DNA of 64,000 nucleotides from Patagioenas fasciata (lineage: Eukaryota; Chordata; Aves; Columbiformes; Columbidae), in the NCBI RefSeq assembly GCF_037038585.1, contig NC_092525.1, forward strand, positions 17,712,867-17,776,866, read 5' to 3'. Under the pieces are notes generated by a model, which saw only the letters and a program-made list of their open reading frames with translations, was not told the DNA's origin and made no database searches. The position numbers were made by a program, and so were the translations under genes. This document shows positions 27,521 to 39,978 of the stretch, one piece after another. Each line of letters begins with the position of its first letter. Within the stretch, counting starts at the first letter, position 1.

Positions 27521-30500
27521 GCAAAGACTTTGCTTCCCTTGGCAGCACAGAGGGCTGGGAGGACAGGCAAGTGTCCCCAGCCCAGCAGGGACAGAGGAGA
27601 CGTTCCTGCTCCACTCACGATCAAACAGCACCGACCCCCTGCTACTTCAGACCTGCACAGCATTTAATTAACGTAGAAAAGCTCCAAACACCAAATTCCT
27701 TCTGCTTCCGAAGGACGGTGGGACCGCGACATGCCACAGGATGACAGCCAGCCGTCTGGAGGGTGACAGGCTGGAAAAACGTAAAATCAGTGAATCGAGA
27801 TCTGTCAAGGGGCACTTGCAGAATGTTAGCGTTCAGTATATATCGCTTTATATTTTTATAAAGCTTTTATCCTTGGGTAGATGTTAGCTGTTGGCTCTTT
27901 TCCTTCCTCCACAGCCCGGAACAAGGGGACCCACCACATTGCATCCCTCCTGGCTGAGCGAACCCATGGGGACAGCCTGGGTGTCCTTACAAATCACTGC
28001 AGTTCTCTGCGATAGACCTTTTGGCAGATTCCCAGTTAACAAATGAAAATTACAATATCACCTTACACACTTGATTTTGCAAAAACCTCTACTGCTTACT
28101 CAAAGAAAAAGAAGCCCTACTTCAGAAGGCCAAACCATATGTATAGGGACAACTGGGCGCAGTGGAGAACCTGAACTTGGACAGCCCAAACGACTTGGGA
28201 CTGAAGCGTTCCCACTGCCTTCTCCATTTAGATGTTTCCATTTGAGCTGCAGAGTGCGGAATCGTGTTCAGCTGCAGAACCAGAGCCGCACGGCGCTCAG
28301 GATAATTTTAACCCCACAGACATATGGAGAACGCGCCTTTCACCCTCCTCTGCAGAAAAAGCAAAGATGAGCTGATCCCACCGGCTTCCAACACGGGAAA
28401 AAAAATAATCTTCTCCAGATATTTTATATATTAAAAAAAAATGAAAGCTATAATAATGTTGTTTACATTTACAGTGTAAAAACATGCACTACATTTTAGT
28501 CACCAAGTATGCAGTGATAAATAGGAGAACACAGAGGAAACGATTTTATGCTGCTGGCAAATTTATTTCTATTTCAAACAACTAATTTCTATGAATTTAA
28601 TTACTCTGATTATAAAGTAGACTTGTTAGACACCTACAAGCACAGTTTTAAATTCTATCATTGTAACCATACTTAAAAAATACTGAAGGTATATGCCTGA
28701 AGTAAAAGCCAGTATGGAGCCAGGCGTTCACTTGACTGCACTTCACAGCACTAATCCAGGTGCAGCTTGTTTGCTCCCAAACACACAATATCAATAATGA
28801 AAACCAAAATAGGTTTGGTTTCCCGAAAAGCATAAGCTTTCTTAAAGAAAATCTGTTTTATACAACCACAAAGAGCAGTGAAAAACAAATTCAGTGCTCT
28901 GTGACTGTCCAGCCTCCTCCATGTGAGTGAACTTTAAATGCTGTGCCCGGACCCAGCAGCTCTGATGGACGGAATTCCATTTCAGTTCACCGTCTCCTTA
29001 CTGGTTTTACATTGTTATACTGGAAAGCAAGTGCTGGCACCCACCAGCATGCAGGTCTTTGATCCATTAGGCAGTCACAAGACCTACCAAATAAAGAAGC
29101 AATTAGATATGTCTGCAGAGTCAAATGGAAAAAGCCAAGAGCTACTCCAGGGATTGCACTGTATTGCAGTCTGATCCTACAGCGATTCATGGGAAGGGAG
29201 AAGGGTATTTTGTCTTGGGGGCCAGTTGCAAGCGCTTTCTCTAATGCATTCAACCCCAGCATGGAAAAGGAGCTTCCTAAAATATCAGAGTGCTACAGGA
29301 GGAACATCGGTACCACTACCACAAGGTGAAGCAGAAGAGGAGAACGTGCTGGTGACGAGGCATGTGGGAACAGAAACCATGCCATGGAGAAGATTCCACG
29401 GGAAGATGTCTCCTGCTTGCTCTTTGTCTTATAAATAAAACAATGGTGCTTACCAAAAACAAACAAACAAAAGCAGCTGGCATAAATTCCTCCTGGTAAT
29501 AAGAACAACAAGCAAACTCCACAAAGGCCACACCTCAGGTCAAAGAAAAACCAAGAAAAACCCACCAAAGATTTCCACTGTGTACAAAGCAAACAGGAGT
29601 TTGCTTAGGGCTAAGTTGCTCTTTTTTATCATAAAGCTTCTCTGTTTTTACACAAATCTAAACAAGGACCTTATCTTTTGCTTACCAAGTGCTTCCGAAC
29701 TTCTACTACACATAACTGAATTGAGGAATTAATTTCATTACAATTATGTCACGTGGCAGGAGTCTTGCACCAGAACAGTACTAGTCTTGTAGAGATTAAC
29801 TAGTCTTGCAGGCTAGTACTTGTACAACCTATTTTTTTACACTGATAGTGGAAGGATAGAAACAAGGAACGATGCTAAAGAAGGTATCTTTCTACTTCCT
29901 TCTAGTTCACTGGTTGCCTGTGGCCTGATTATTTTTCCTTTTCTAAAAATATATGTTTTTCTGTGATTATGCCAATAGGCTTCAGGAGAAAACTAAGCAT
30001 TAGGGAAACAAGTATTTATTTTTATAGTTCTTACGCCTGACTTCATTTGAACGTTGCCTTATTCTTGCCTTTTGGAGAAAAGGCATTGAAAATCTTCAAT
30101 TTATATTTGAATTGATTCATCAGTCACCCACACGCAGCTTGGGGAAAAAAAAATGGTCCTGTGGCTCCTCCAAAAATTAAAGAAATCAATAAAAATGAAT
30201 GAAAAACGAGAAAAAGCACACAGGCCCAATTAAAATATGGACACATGGCAAATAACACATCAAACCATATAGGCAGGGGATTTCAGGGTAGCAAAACATT
30301 ATGCACATACTGAAAGGAAATTAAAAGCTCAGAATGGAAAGAAAAAAAGAAGATCAGCAGCTTCGTAAAAGTGCCAGGGTTCTAATCATCCAGCTTACCC
30401 AAGTATTTCTCTCTTGTTAATGGTTTTCTTCCAAAGGTCTGTAAGTTACATATATACATAATGCATTAGGTAAGTGCCGAGAAGAGGGGTGGTAATAGAA

Positions 30501-33500
30501 ATTTCTGGTTGAATTCTAGAAAGGAAACACAAAATTGAAGCAGAGAAAACAAAGAAAGGAGAGGAAAAAATAAAATAAAGGCATATTCGCTTTTCCCAAG
30601 CTCCCCAGAGAAGCTTCCAGCACTTTGATGGATGACAATGCTGGGATGGGTCTCCTGCTCTCCTGTGAGGATCCCAAAGAGTTTTCGCCCATGGGAAGAG
30701 AAGCACTTCTAGAAGAAGCGGTGAGCAGAATCCAAGCTCTCAAAACAACCCTTAACATCCTGCTCCTAAATGCTCTTTGCCTCCTGCCCGAGAACGGCGA
30801 CTGTTACCATGAGCTCGAAACACTGCCAGCCGTCCTCCGTCGGAAAATGGAGAATCTCACCCAATTTCAGTGACAATTCTCCAAGCTGATGCCTACGGTG
30901 ATTGCACATGTTCCACGTAGACACCTTTCCTTCAAGTGGAAGGACCAAAGCAGCAGAGGTAGGTTTGGGAGACGTGTGATTAGCATTCCCGAGAACACGA
31001 TCTGCTTTGAGCAGAACCCCATCAAACGGAGCAGCTTCACCCTGGAGGTTTCCATATGCTTTGTACTTATTTTCTCCGCAAGAGCTCTTGTGAGGTTGGA
31101 TCATTTTCTGTATCTTATTTGGGCTTGCAGCTTCAGAAATGGTAACTGCCGAGGATTAATCATTGCGGTTTCCTCTCTTCCTGAAGTTCCTGCTTTCACT
31201 ATTTATAAGCACTCTTGAGAGCGCCCCTGTTGCAAGGAGCTCCGCTCCAGATTTATCCTTCACATTTAACAAGTGCTCTGGTAATTTCAGGAGGATTTTT
31301 TCCTTTGTGGTATGCAGCCTATCACTTCCTCAAACAATTACTGGATTACAAAAGCATGAATGAAACAAAAATCAATCGCAAGAATTTATTTTTCAATCTG
31401 AGCATAGTACTGCTCCTTCACCCAATGCTCTGAAGTAGTTTTTCACTTGGTGACCATCTTTTGCAAGCAGAAAGCACTAAATCCACATCAATTTGCATGA
31501 CTCTGATGTTAAGCTTTGGTTAGCAACAAGAAAGTTAGAGAAGGTTCTCCCCCATCAAGGGAAATTTCTCCTCTTTTTTCTTGACATTTCATAGTTTAGA
31601 TCCCAAAAGCGATCCTTACATGTCAGTGAGAGAACACTGCAGCTCCGACAGCTCCCAGACTTCTTGTATGCTGCAGACAGTCACTTTATTGGGATTCATT
31701 TCCAGAAAAAAAAACACTGTTTCTTGTGTGTGTCAGTGGCACCTGAGTTCACTCAGGACCCCAGGCAAAAACAAAAATGAAAATATCATGGTTATTTATC
31801 CAGCAAAGCAAAGGGTCAACTTCTTGTTTACAAGTTTAGAAGCCCTGTTACAAAAGAAAAACATCTAAAAGAATACTGAGGAGAAAATCCTGGCATTCAG
31901 CTCTCTCTAGCCATCTTTTGCAGCCTCCCTGAGGTATCTTTGTCTGTAAAAAGCACAAAACCACCTCGGTAGGATATTGTCTCTCAAATGTTGCCCACAG
32001 GTCGGGTTTATTTCTGAGTTTAGCTGAGCTGAGATGATTTCTCTTCCAGACAGGACTTACAAAGCCATTTGGCCTCAGCTTGTTAGCTGCTCCCCACTCT
32101 TGCCCAGCTCTCTGGAGTCTTCAAGACCAGATTGTTTCTTTGAATTTATTTTACATGACCTCTCTTTCCCCTTTTCTCTCTTCCCACTTGTTTATTTGCA
32201 GAACAGAGCTTCTGCCCTGTGCCTTCTTTTACAACATACGCCTTGAATATCCTGTGCAAAATAATTCTTTCACCACAAGCATCACACCAACAATCCCTGT
32301 CCTAGTTTGTGCAAGTTGAAAAGTATTTGATGAAAAAAAAGGTATTAGTACCTGCTGCTTGGTGACCCTTTTAGACAACCTTTTTTCTACCTGTTATGTA
32401 TTAACTTCAGTCATTCTCGTTGTGCTGCTGCTCACTAACACTTCGTGCTCGGAAGGCAGACATTCTACCACAAATAGCTGCTGTTCCCTGCAAAATAATT
32501 AGGTCAAAAGTAGGGTATTATCAGCTGTGCTGCAAATAATTAGAGGGCAAATGAGTACATATTAACTGTTTAGCAGCTGCATCAGGTCAGTTTAATGTTC
32601 TCAACAGGCGGCTGTTTGCAAATGAAGTGCATATTTTGGGAAATGACATTCAAAGTATTTCTCAAAAATGTCACCTAATAGTTTGCATGCTCATGCTCCC
32701 ATTGAAACGTAGCCTGGACCTTCAACATAACACCGAAGTGCTGAGGTTTTCCATCCTCTTCTAGGTACTCATGACAAAGAAAACAAAGAGCACATCAGTC
32801 ACCTCAACTTCTCTGGTTTCTACTGCTTCTCGGTTATCAGAAACTCATTTAACATAGGATAAAGCACATCCTACACTGAAATACTGGTATTTCATCAAAT
32901 TAAGTAGAGCCCACAGGAAGAGAGAACTTGGTGAAATCACAGAGGCTTTCAACCACCTGAGTAGCAAAGGTTCTCTGAATTAACTGGTGTTGCACTTACA
33001 AAAAAGAAACTCAGTCACCTCAGTGCTTCCATTTTCAGCTAACAGAATGCAAAGAGAGGGAGAAAATAGCTCCAAAGAGTAATAATAAAGATTTAGAGTC
33101 TTCAATAATATAAAAATTTGTGAAGCTTGCAGCTCCTTTTCATCAAGTTCATCTCTCCTGTAAGTGCCCAGACAGGACATTCCTTGGGCTCTACCTTCCC
33201 ATTTCCAAATCCAAGCTCAGAAGCTCAACCCTGGCTCTATCTATGGCTTTAACCATCAAGACTTGAAATCCTTCAAGGCATTTCCCCCTGTTAGTATTAG
33301 CCCTTGTTGGTGTTACAGAAAGAAACAGCCAACAATCCATGGCTTGCCAACCCCTAACCATCATTTTAGTCACATTACTACATGTAGCATTTCTACACAC
33401 ATGACAGATCTTATCCCTTTTCCAGAGGCTTTTTAAGCCATGTTTCACAAAACTCTCAGCTACTTCCACCCCACCAGAATCTACTGTAGCTTCAGCCAAA

Positions 33501-36500
33501 CAAACAGTAACTCCAGATCACCCACCCACAGCACCCTGAGCCCAAATGGCAAATCCAAACCAGCCTCATTTCACTGTCCCACAGCCCATCATAAACCATT
33601 TGTTTGCGCTACCACCGACTTGGATCCGTCTCTCAACTCTTTAACGATTTAACAGTAAAGATGTTCAGCCCATAAGGTACCAAGCTTTACAATTCTACTT
33701 CAAATAAGCTACCATTTTTCCTTTATAAAATAATTCACTCTACACGATATCTTTGGCATACACTGTCCCAACTCCCACCCTACATTTTCAGTACCACCAA
33801 GATTGCCCTTATTCGTTCCAGGCCCTGAATCTGTGCAAGAGCCCTTCAGGTCACACATCGTGGTTTCATGGCTCCTCTATCAACAGCAAGGAACTCCGGC
33901 TGGCCCATGGAAATGTATTATCAGTGTCCTACCCACACCTGGTAACATCTTCCTCCATGATGGGACATCTTTCCTCCTTTCTCTGCATTCTGGCCACCTC
34001 TCAAAGGTGAAAGCCACGGCAGAGGTTGGAGGAGGTGGCCAAATGCCACCACAAAAACTATCCAGACCATGACACAGCTTTTGGTTCCACTTGTCTCCTC
34101 ATTCCCCATCCCCAAAATATATGTAACGCCCTTTGCTCGGCTTCCAAAGAGGAGAGAACACACAGGAAAGGGAGATGGATGGAGGGGAGGAGAGAAATCC
34201 CACAAACCACACACACAAAAACCCACACAGACAGAAAAGGGAGAAGCAAAGACAACTGCGGGGGAATTTTCTGAATCTTCTTCCCCTGACTTATTAATAA
34301 ACGAAGAATACGGTTACGTGCACGAACATGAGAAAGCACCCAAGTCAGAGCACACATGTGCACTTACAGAATTATGCTTTTTAAGCATCTGAATAGCCAC
34401 AGATCTAATCCACCATCATCCACTAATCTATTTTCTCATCACCGACAGTAACGCCAGATGCTTCAACAGAAAGTGCAAGAAATTCCACTGCAGGCAGCTG
34501 CAGAATAATCTGCTCTCCTAGAAAGTTTCCTCCAAGCTTTATTTCTCAGAGACTGGCTTAAGCTATAAAGGATAAACATTTCTAATTTTTCCTACAGCTC
34601 CCCTAAATTGTCTTTTCAGTAGTGTGAAGTTTTGCATACTTCTGGATATTTCTGTGATTTACAGAAATTATTTTGGATCTAGCCAAGTTCTGTGCTTCAA
34701 GAACACTCTGCCAAATAGTCTTTCAGTCTAATTATACATCTAATGAAAAAAAAAAATTAACAGTCTGGAAATTTTCAATTTCACTGCATCCTATTTGTTC
34801 TTATATTGTATGACCAGGAAAAAGGCTCTTAACTTACCTTCTGCATACCATTCATCATTCTCTCTCTAATATTTTAACCCAAATAAGGGATATACTCTTA
34901 AACTATTTGAGACTGAATGGCATGTAGGGCTTACAGACAAACCGAACGGCCTTTCATGCATGTTTTAGCAATCAATGCGATACTATCAACTCGCTCTTTT
35001 TTTGTAAAAACAAATTTTTAAAGCTGAAAACTATTTTCATAATTAAAGAAACTCAGCTCGTATGTTTTACCTAAAACAGCTAAATAACCATTGCTCTGCA
35101 TTGCCTGAAACCAAAACATTGCAGCAGCAAGAATCTGAAAGTGAGGCTGACAAATTATTTTAATTCTCTAAACTAAGAAAAATACAAGGCAAAAAAACCC
35201 ACAGAGCATGAGTAATAACACAAGATTAATATCCTTTTGCTTGAGAAGCAATATTTAATGTATGTAGACACACATTCATTCACAGCAGCCTTCAAGTTTA
35301 GGGGAGTTCTTTCACATCGTCATTCGTTCTACGCCTTTCTAATAGTTTTTTTTCCCCATCTGCTAAAGCTATATTTATCCTACTCCCATAATTATACAAT
35401 TTAATTTACTAATGGAACTAGTGTAAATACTTTAATTTCTGCATAACAAGCACTTAATTTAAACAAAGGTGTCTCTATGCACCTTTTTGTCACTATTTTC
35501 TCAATAGGTAAGAACCACTGGGATAGCTTGTCCTACATGGATTTCTCCAGCTTACCCACTGTTCGGGTAAAACAAATCATCCCAACTGGCCCAATTTGTC
35601 GGCACTTAAAATTGACATTTTAGGGTGGATTTTACAGATCTATCTGTTTCGAATATGGAAATTCAAGATAATTGATTGTAATGACTTCTTGAACAAGACT
35701 ACTGTTCACAGACACCGTTAGTCAGCTAATCTGTTGTAAGTCAGACTCTTGAGTCAGGATTTGATTGCTGAGTAAGTAGAAGCCTCCATGTGAGTTGGAA
35801 AGAGCTGGGAAGCAAGTACAGGTGTGGCCAGGGAAGAACAGGAGGGTTTGAGACAAAAAGCTGCCAAAATTGGGCAGAGAGTTGACTTCCCTTGAATTTT
35901 TGCACCCAGATGCAAATTCACCCTGAGCATGTTTTTGGAAGAAGCAGCCAACAAGGTTGAATCTTGTATTGTACTTCAGGTTGACATTTATGCATTACAT
36001 TACAAACGGTTTAATGGAATCTAAAATGTCTAAAGGTGACAATAAAGTAAGACACAGGTGTACCAGGAGCACCTACGATTCTATATTAAAATAGATTAGA
36101 TGACAAGAGAAACAGATTATTACAGTGAATAATCTGCTATATGCAGCCAGTATACTTAATAGTGTAGCAGAAGAGCACCCTTTGTACTAAAGAGCTTTAG
36201 AGTCTAGATTATTTATAAATCAGAGATTTGTTTACAATCTGGCCACCATCTCTGGAGCCAACAGTGGGGGACACAGCACACAAGCGTCTCTCTCAAAGTG
36301 GTACAAAAAGTTAATCCATTTCCTTGAATTTAAAACATGCAAATGCAATTATTCCACTTATTCACTGCCGCTTCCTCTGGACATGAGAAATTCAGAGGAA
36401 AAAGAATAAAAAGCGTGGTATAAATTCTGCTGTTAAGATAACTTAGATTTCTATCAGGAATTCTCTCTTCAGTGTAGGTGACTTGCAGCAGATGCTGAGC

Positions 36501-37410
36501 ATCACACAGAACAACCCCGTACCTCCATGGCTCCATTCCAGCCCAACAAACCTACAGCAAACCGGTTCTTGTGTCATAAAGTGGAGTTATCAGCCTTCAC
36601 CCAAGGTGGTAAAAGGAGCCCCCCCTCTCTGCTCAGCCTCCAGATCCTCCCTGAAGTCACAACTCCCACCAGGCACCAAACTGAGAAAAGGAGAACCAGG
36701 AAAAACAAACTGACTCAAACCACATGTTAGCGAACGTGATGCATAGCAGTAACGCCTGGGAGAGAAAATGTCACAGAGAAATTAACGCGGGGAGGGCTGA
36801 CCCCACAAGAAGCGACGAGTACATGGGGCTGCAGATGAGTTTGGGGTACAGCGATGGTGGGGGTACAGCATCCCCAGCACCGTGCAGGGAGAATACGGCT
36901 CCTGGATACACGTTTAAGTGAAATGCAATGCTGTGACGAGACAGTCTTAACAGGTCCAACAGAAAATGAGTAATTCCAACACAAACTTGGAAAAAAAGCA
37001 AGAAAATATTTTTTTTAAAATAACAATTAATACAACAATCGACCCTCTTTGGAAAATCAAAACTTTTTTTTTTTTTAACTATCGGTTCTTAACGCCATGT
37101 GATTCAATACGACAAAACTTACCGAAACCACCGAAACAACCCACTAGTGACTAAGATGTTTTCCTCCATCCAACCTGCTGCGTGCAGGTGGCGATGCCGC
37201 GCACCTCGGGCACCCCACGGGTCCCAGCCCCGTGGGACCGCCGAGCCCCCCGGGACCCCGAACCCTCCGGGCCCCGCGGGCAGAGCGGCGGCCCTCGCCG
37301 CGTCCCCCAGCGCCGGGGGCTGGTGGAGCCGCGGCCCGGGGCAGGCGAGCGGCGGTGAGACGCAAGCAGCGGAGCGCGGCTGCAGCCCCGGCCCGGGCGG
37401 CCGCGGAGCT

Positions 37411-37600
37411 CTTACCTTCGCCTGCGTCGTCTTCGCGGGTTGTGCCGCTTTACCCGCGGCGGCGGCAGGTTCCCCGTCAGCGCCGCTCGCCGCCGCTCCT
37501 CAGCGCTCCATGGCTCCGCCGCTCTCGCCAGCCGGCGCTGGCAATGGCAGCGGGGCGCGAATACGGAGCGGCGGCTTAAGCGCGGCGGAGCTACCGCGGC
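37411..37600 (-). other. PDE4B: Candidate first non-coding PDE4B exon with donor at 37,416/37,415
   Basis: On the minus strand the sequence reads GCGAAG|GTAAGAG, close to the ideal donor, with the exon ending at 37,416. The first coding exon at 13,858 begins with an acceptor, so it needs an upstream exon. This is the best placed one. The 5' boundary (transcription start) is unknown and the coordinate given is nominal. The resulting intron would be about 23.6 kb unless further non-coding exons intervene. Confidence 0.55.
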
Positions 37601-37621
37601 CAACACCTGCCAGGGCTGCGC

Positions 37622-37692
37622 CGGCGGCTCGGCTCGGCTGGGCTGGGCTGGACTCGGCTCGGCTGGACTCGGCTCGGCTGAGCTCGGCTGCG
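37622..37692 (+). repeat. GGCTC/GGCTG pentamer array inside the CpG island
   Basis: The plus strand shows repeated five-base units of GGCTC, GGCTG and related GACTC over about 70 bases. The minus strand therefore carries GAGCC/CAGCC units. The array lies on the presumed upstream side of the candidate first PDE4B exon. Confidence 0.8.
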
Positions 37693-38221
37693 CCCCTCTC
37701 CGCTCCGCTCCCCTCCCCTCAGCGCTCCCCTCTCCGGCAGGAGCGGCGCCTTCCCTGTGGGCGCGGGGCGGGCTCGCCTCCCCGCCCGGCTTCCCGCCCG
37801 CCCGCCGGGGGCGGCTTGAGGGGTGAGCGGCGGCAGCGGGCCGGCCTCGAGCCGGGGGCGGGGGCTGAGGCCGCCCAGCCCCGCAGCGGCCGCGGAACCT
37901 TCGGCCCTGCCCTGCGCGGGGGCTCGGGCCCAGCGCCGCGGAAGCCGGGAGCGGGTCCCCCCGAACCGAACGGACGGCGTTCGGGCCTCGCCGGCGGGTT
38001 CGGCCAACAGCCCCGCTGGGCACGGGGGAGCTCCTGCCGCAGGAGAGGAGGCACCTCATGGCCCTTGGGGGATTTGCAGCCAGCAGCCCGAGGCGTGGAG
38101 CAGAGGACCCCCAGCACAGCCATGGCAGAGGCACCGCGGGTCCCCTGGAAGGTGACACATGGAAAGCCACACCAACAGAGCTTGGCCAGGCTGGTGAGAG
38201 CAGTTGCTAACGGTAAAGGTG

Positions 38222-38382
38222 CTGTGTGACCTCAAACACATCCATCCCTGGAAGTATTCAAGGCCAGGTTGGACTGGGCTCTGAGTGACCTGGTCTAGTG
38301 GAAGGTGCCCCTGCCCATGGCTGAGGTTTGGAACTGGATGATCTCCAAGGTCCCTTCCAACCCAAACCGTTCCATGATCTGC
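38222..38382 (+). repeat. CR1-type LINE 3' fragment beside the CpG island
   Basis: The fragment reads from CATCCCTGGAAGTATTCAAG through GACCTGGTCTAGTGGAAGGT to TTCCAACCCAAACCGTTCCA. It lies about 200 bp outside the CpG island, on the upstream side of the presumed PDE4B promoter. Confidence 0.88.
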
Positions 38383-39533
38383 TGTCTGGTCACACCACCC
38401 ATGATGTGGAAGATGAGCATAACTCATTTGATATGGTTTCTTTACGGCAGGAAGTTCTGTTTGATCCCAGCAGTCATGCGAGATCTTTGGGCATTTGATG
38501 TCTTTATCAAAGGCCGAGTTTCTGGAGTAACAATGTGAAGAACTTGGTTCACATTTTAAAAGAGAAAGTTTCTAGTCTTTGTGGTTGAGTAACAGTATTT
38601 AAAGGGCTTAAAGAACCCATTCCAGCTTCCTAAACCTCAGAATCCAGAAAACAAAAATAAAATGTGTTCATTATAAACCTTCTGAATTAATAGTTAAACT
38701 CTGTATTTGTGGATGACACACAGACCCTTGATTTTTTCCAGGAATTAATGACTACTGTCTCTGAAAACTGAACAGAAGGCTGCTGTGCTGCAATTATTGC
38801 TCAAGTACCATCCCATAGCCTATTATCCCACAGGCTCACAGTACAGACCCAGACTAGATTTTGATAAACCCGTCTTTATACAGCACAGTGTAAAAGAACA
38901 GTATTCAATGGAAGTTTTGTACCACATAATCATAAAGAAGAAAAAAGGTTGTCTGTATAGCTATTCATTTACATTGCAGTAAAACTAAGAGTTAACTGCT
39001 TGATAGAGTGATGTAACTTACAGATATTGCCTTTTAGCATTAACAAAATATAAACCTAATTATTAAAAAAGTTCAGTTTTCCTCCCTCCCGCAAATAATG
39101 GCAAATCTATTTCTGTATATGTAGTGTAAAAAACAAGTAAGACTGGCAATAGTGCTGATTCAAGTGATGATTTGGGGTGTATACTGTGTTTCCTTCATTA
39201 CTTTGTATTGTAAACAAGGGTACGGAAGGCAACCTCCATGAATATCTGATGCTGTAGTGCCAGAATTTTTAAAGCGACTGAAAAGCAAGCCCTGCTTGGG
39301 ATGGCACTGTAGGTCTGAAGGTGCAGCACCAGATCTAGGCTGACCTTCTGTACTTCACAGGCCATTACATGTCACCAATTTCTTACTCAGTATTATTCAG
39401 CTAGAGCTTGATCTCCCAAAGTCACCCAGCCTGGGTCAGAAGACAGGACAGAGAAGTCACCACTTAACAGCGTGTTTCTCTGGTTGCTTGCTGACAACAA
39501 TAAAATATGTACTTAACACTCCAATATCAGCTT

Positions 39534-39978
39534 TCAAACAGTTGTTCTTATACCCTCCCTGCTAAACCAAAAACTTAGAGTATCTTGCATACTAATCAAG
39601 TCACCACTTAATCCATTTTTTGATAAGCCAAGTAGATCAAACTCATCAAATTCATCACAAATGGCATTTTCTTCAAACATTTTTACGATGTTTTTGTAGG
39701 CTTCTCGAAACATGTCCACATCCATTACAAAAACTGGGCTGCAAAACCATTTGTATTGTTTCAACAGCACACGGGGGCAGTGAGTAATAAGCAAGGCGAT
39801 TTCCCCCACCCATCTGTGTTCTGCCTTGGTCAGAGATTAGCGTGTAAGAAATCAGATCAAGAGTCTGGTGTGCGAGGTTGTTAAACTTTGTGAAACTCTC
39901 CAGTGAGGTCAGGTTCAGCAGCTCTTCCCTAGGTTCCAGATTTAATCTCTGTGGTTTAGGTTCAGGCAAGTCCTTCAT
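39534..39978 (-). pseudogene. Unidentified coding-like fragment with a frameshift
   Basis: Two overlapping minus-strand frames, 39,978-39,673 (MKDLPEPKPQRLNLEPREEL...) and 39,809-39,534 (GEIALLITHCPRVLLKQYKW, then DVDMFREAYKNIVKMFEENA), look like one protein interrupted by a frameshift in a G-rich run at about 39,806-39,815. The composition (acidic, amphipathic, few rare residues) looks more protein-like than other chance frames in the window. I do not recognise the family. It could be a decayed gene or retrocopy, a fragment of a mobile element, or chance. Confidence 0.25.

Larger units (their letters stand above)
13859..37415 (-). other. PDE4B: PDE4B first intron or 5' non-coding region (23.6 kb)
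   Basis: This interval between the CpG-island donor and the first coding exon is mostly AT-rich and repeat-poor. It contains CR1 fragments at 21,192-21,647 and 27,457-27,520, small A-rich microsatellites, a GC-richer patch at about 14.9-15.45 kb and a stretch of C-over-G skew at about 33.16-34.08 kb. Additional non-coding exons or alternative PDE4B promoters may exist here but cannot be fixed from sequence alone. Confidence 0.6.
1..38050 (-). other. PDE4B: PDE4B gene, 5' part (promoter, two coding exons of the PDE4B1 isoform, introns)
   Basis: This is the 5' region of cAMP-specific phosphodiesterase 4B, which hydrolyses cAMP to 5'-AMP. PDE4B1 is the long isoform, with an isoform-specific N-terminus of about 93-94 residues placed before the shared UCR1, UCR2 and catalytic domains. 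Two coding exons are present: 13,788-13,747 and 11,519-11,284. They give 92 codons plus two bases of a split codon. None of the shared exons (UCR1 onward) was seen, so they must lie beyond position 1. A CpG island with a minus-strand donor at 37,416/37,415 is the best candidate for the first, non-coding exon. The gene sits downstream of LEPR in the same orientation, as in other vertebrates. Confidence 0.9.
37180..38050 (-). promoter_or_regulatory. PDE4B: CpG island, probable PDE4B promoter
   Basis: GC content and CpG frequency rise sharply over about 0.85 kb compared with the AT-rich flanks. GC boxes are seen around 37,761-37,815 (for example GGGGCGGGC and CCGCCCGCCCGCC). No TATA box was noticed, as is typical of CpG promoters. 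A strong minus-strand donor within the island supports minus-strand transcription toward PDE4B. Open reading frames spanning the island on both strands follow from its high GC and are not counted as genes. Bidirectional activity cannot be excluded. Confidence 0.75.

Noticed and set aside
37099-38229. 376-codon plus-strand frame and several minus-strand frames across the CpG island
   Set aside because: Stop codons are rare in such GC-rich DNA, the products are low-complexity Ala/Pro/Arg/Gly, and frames are open on both strands at once.
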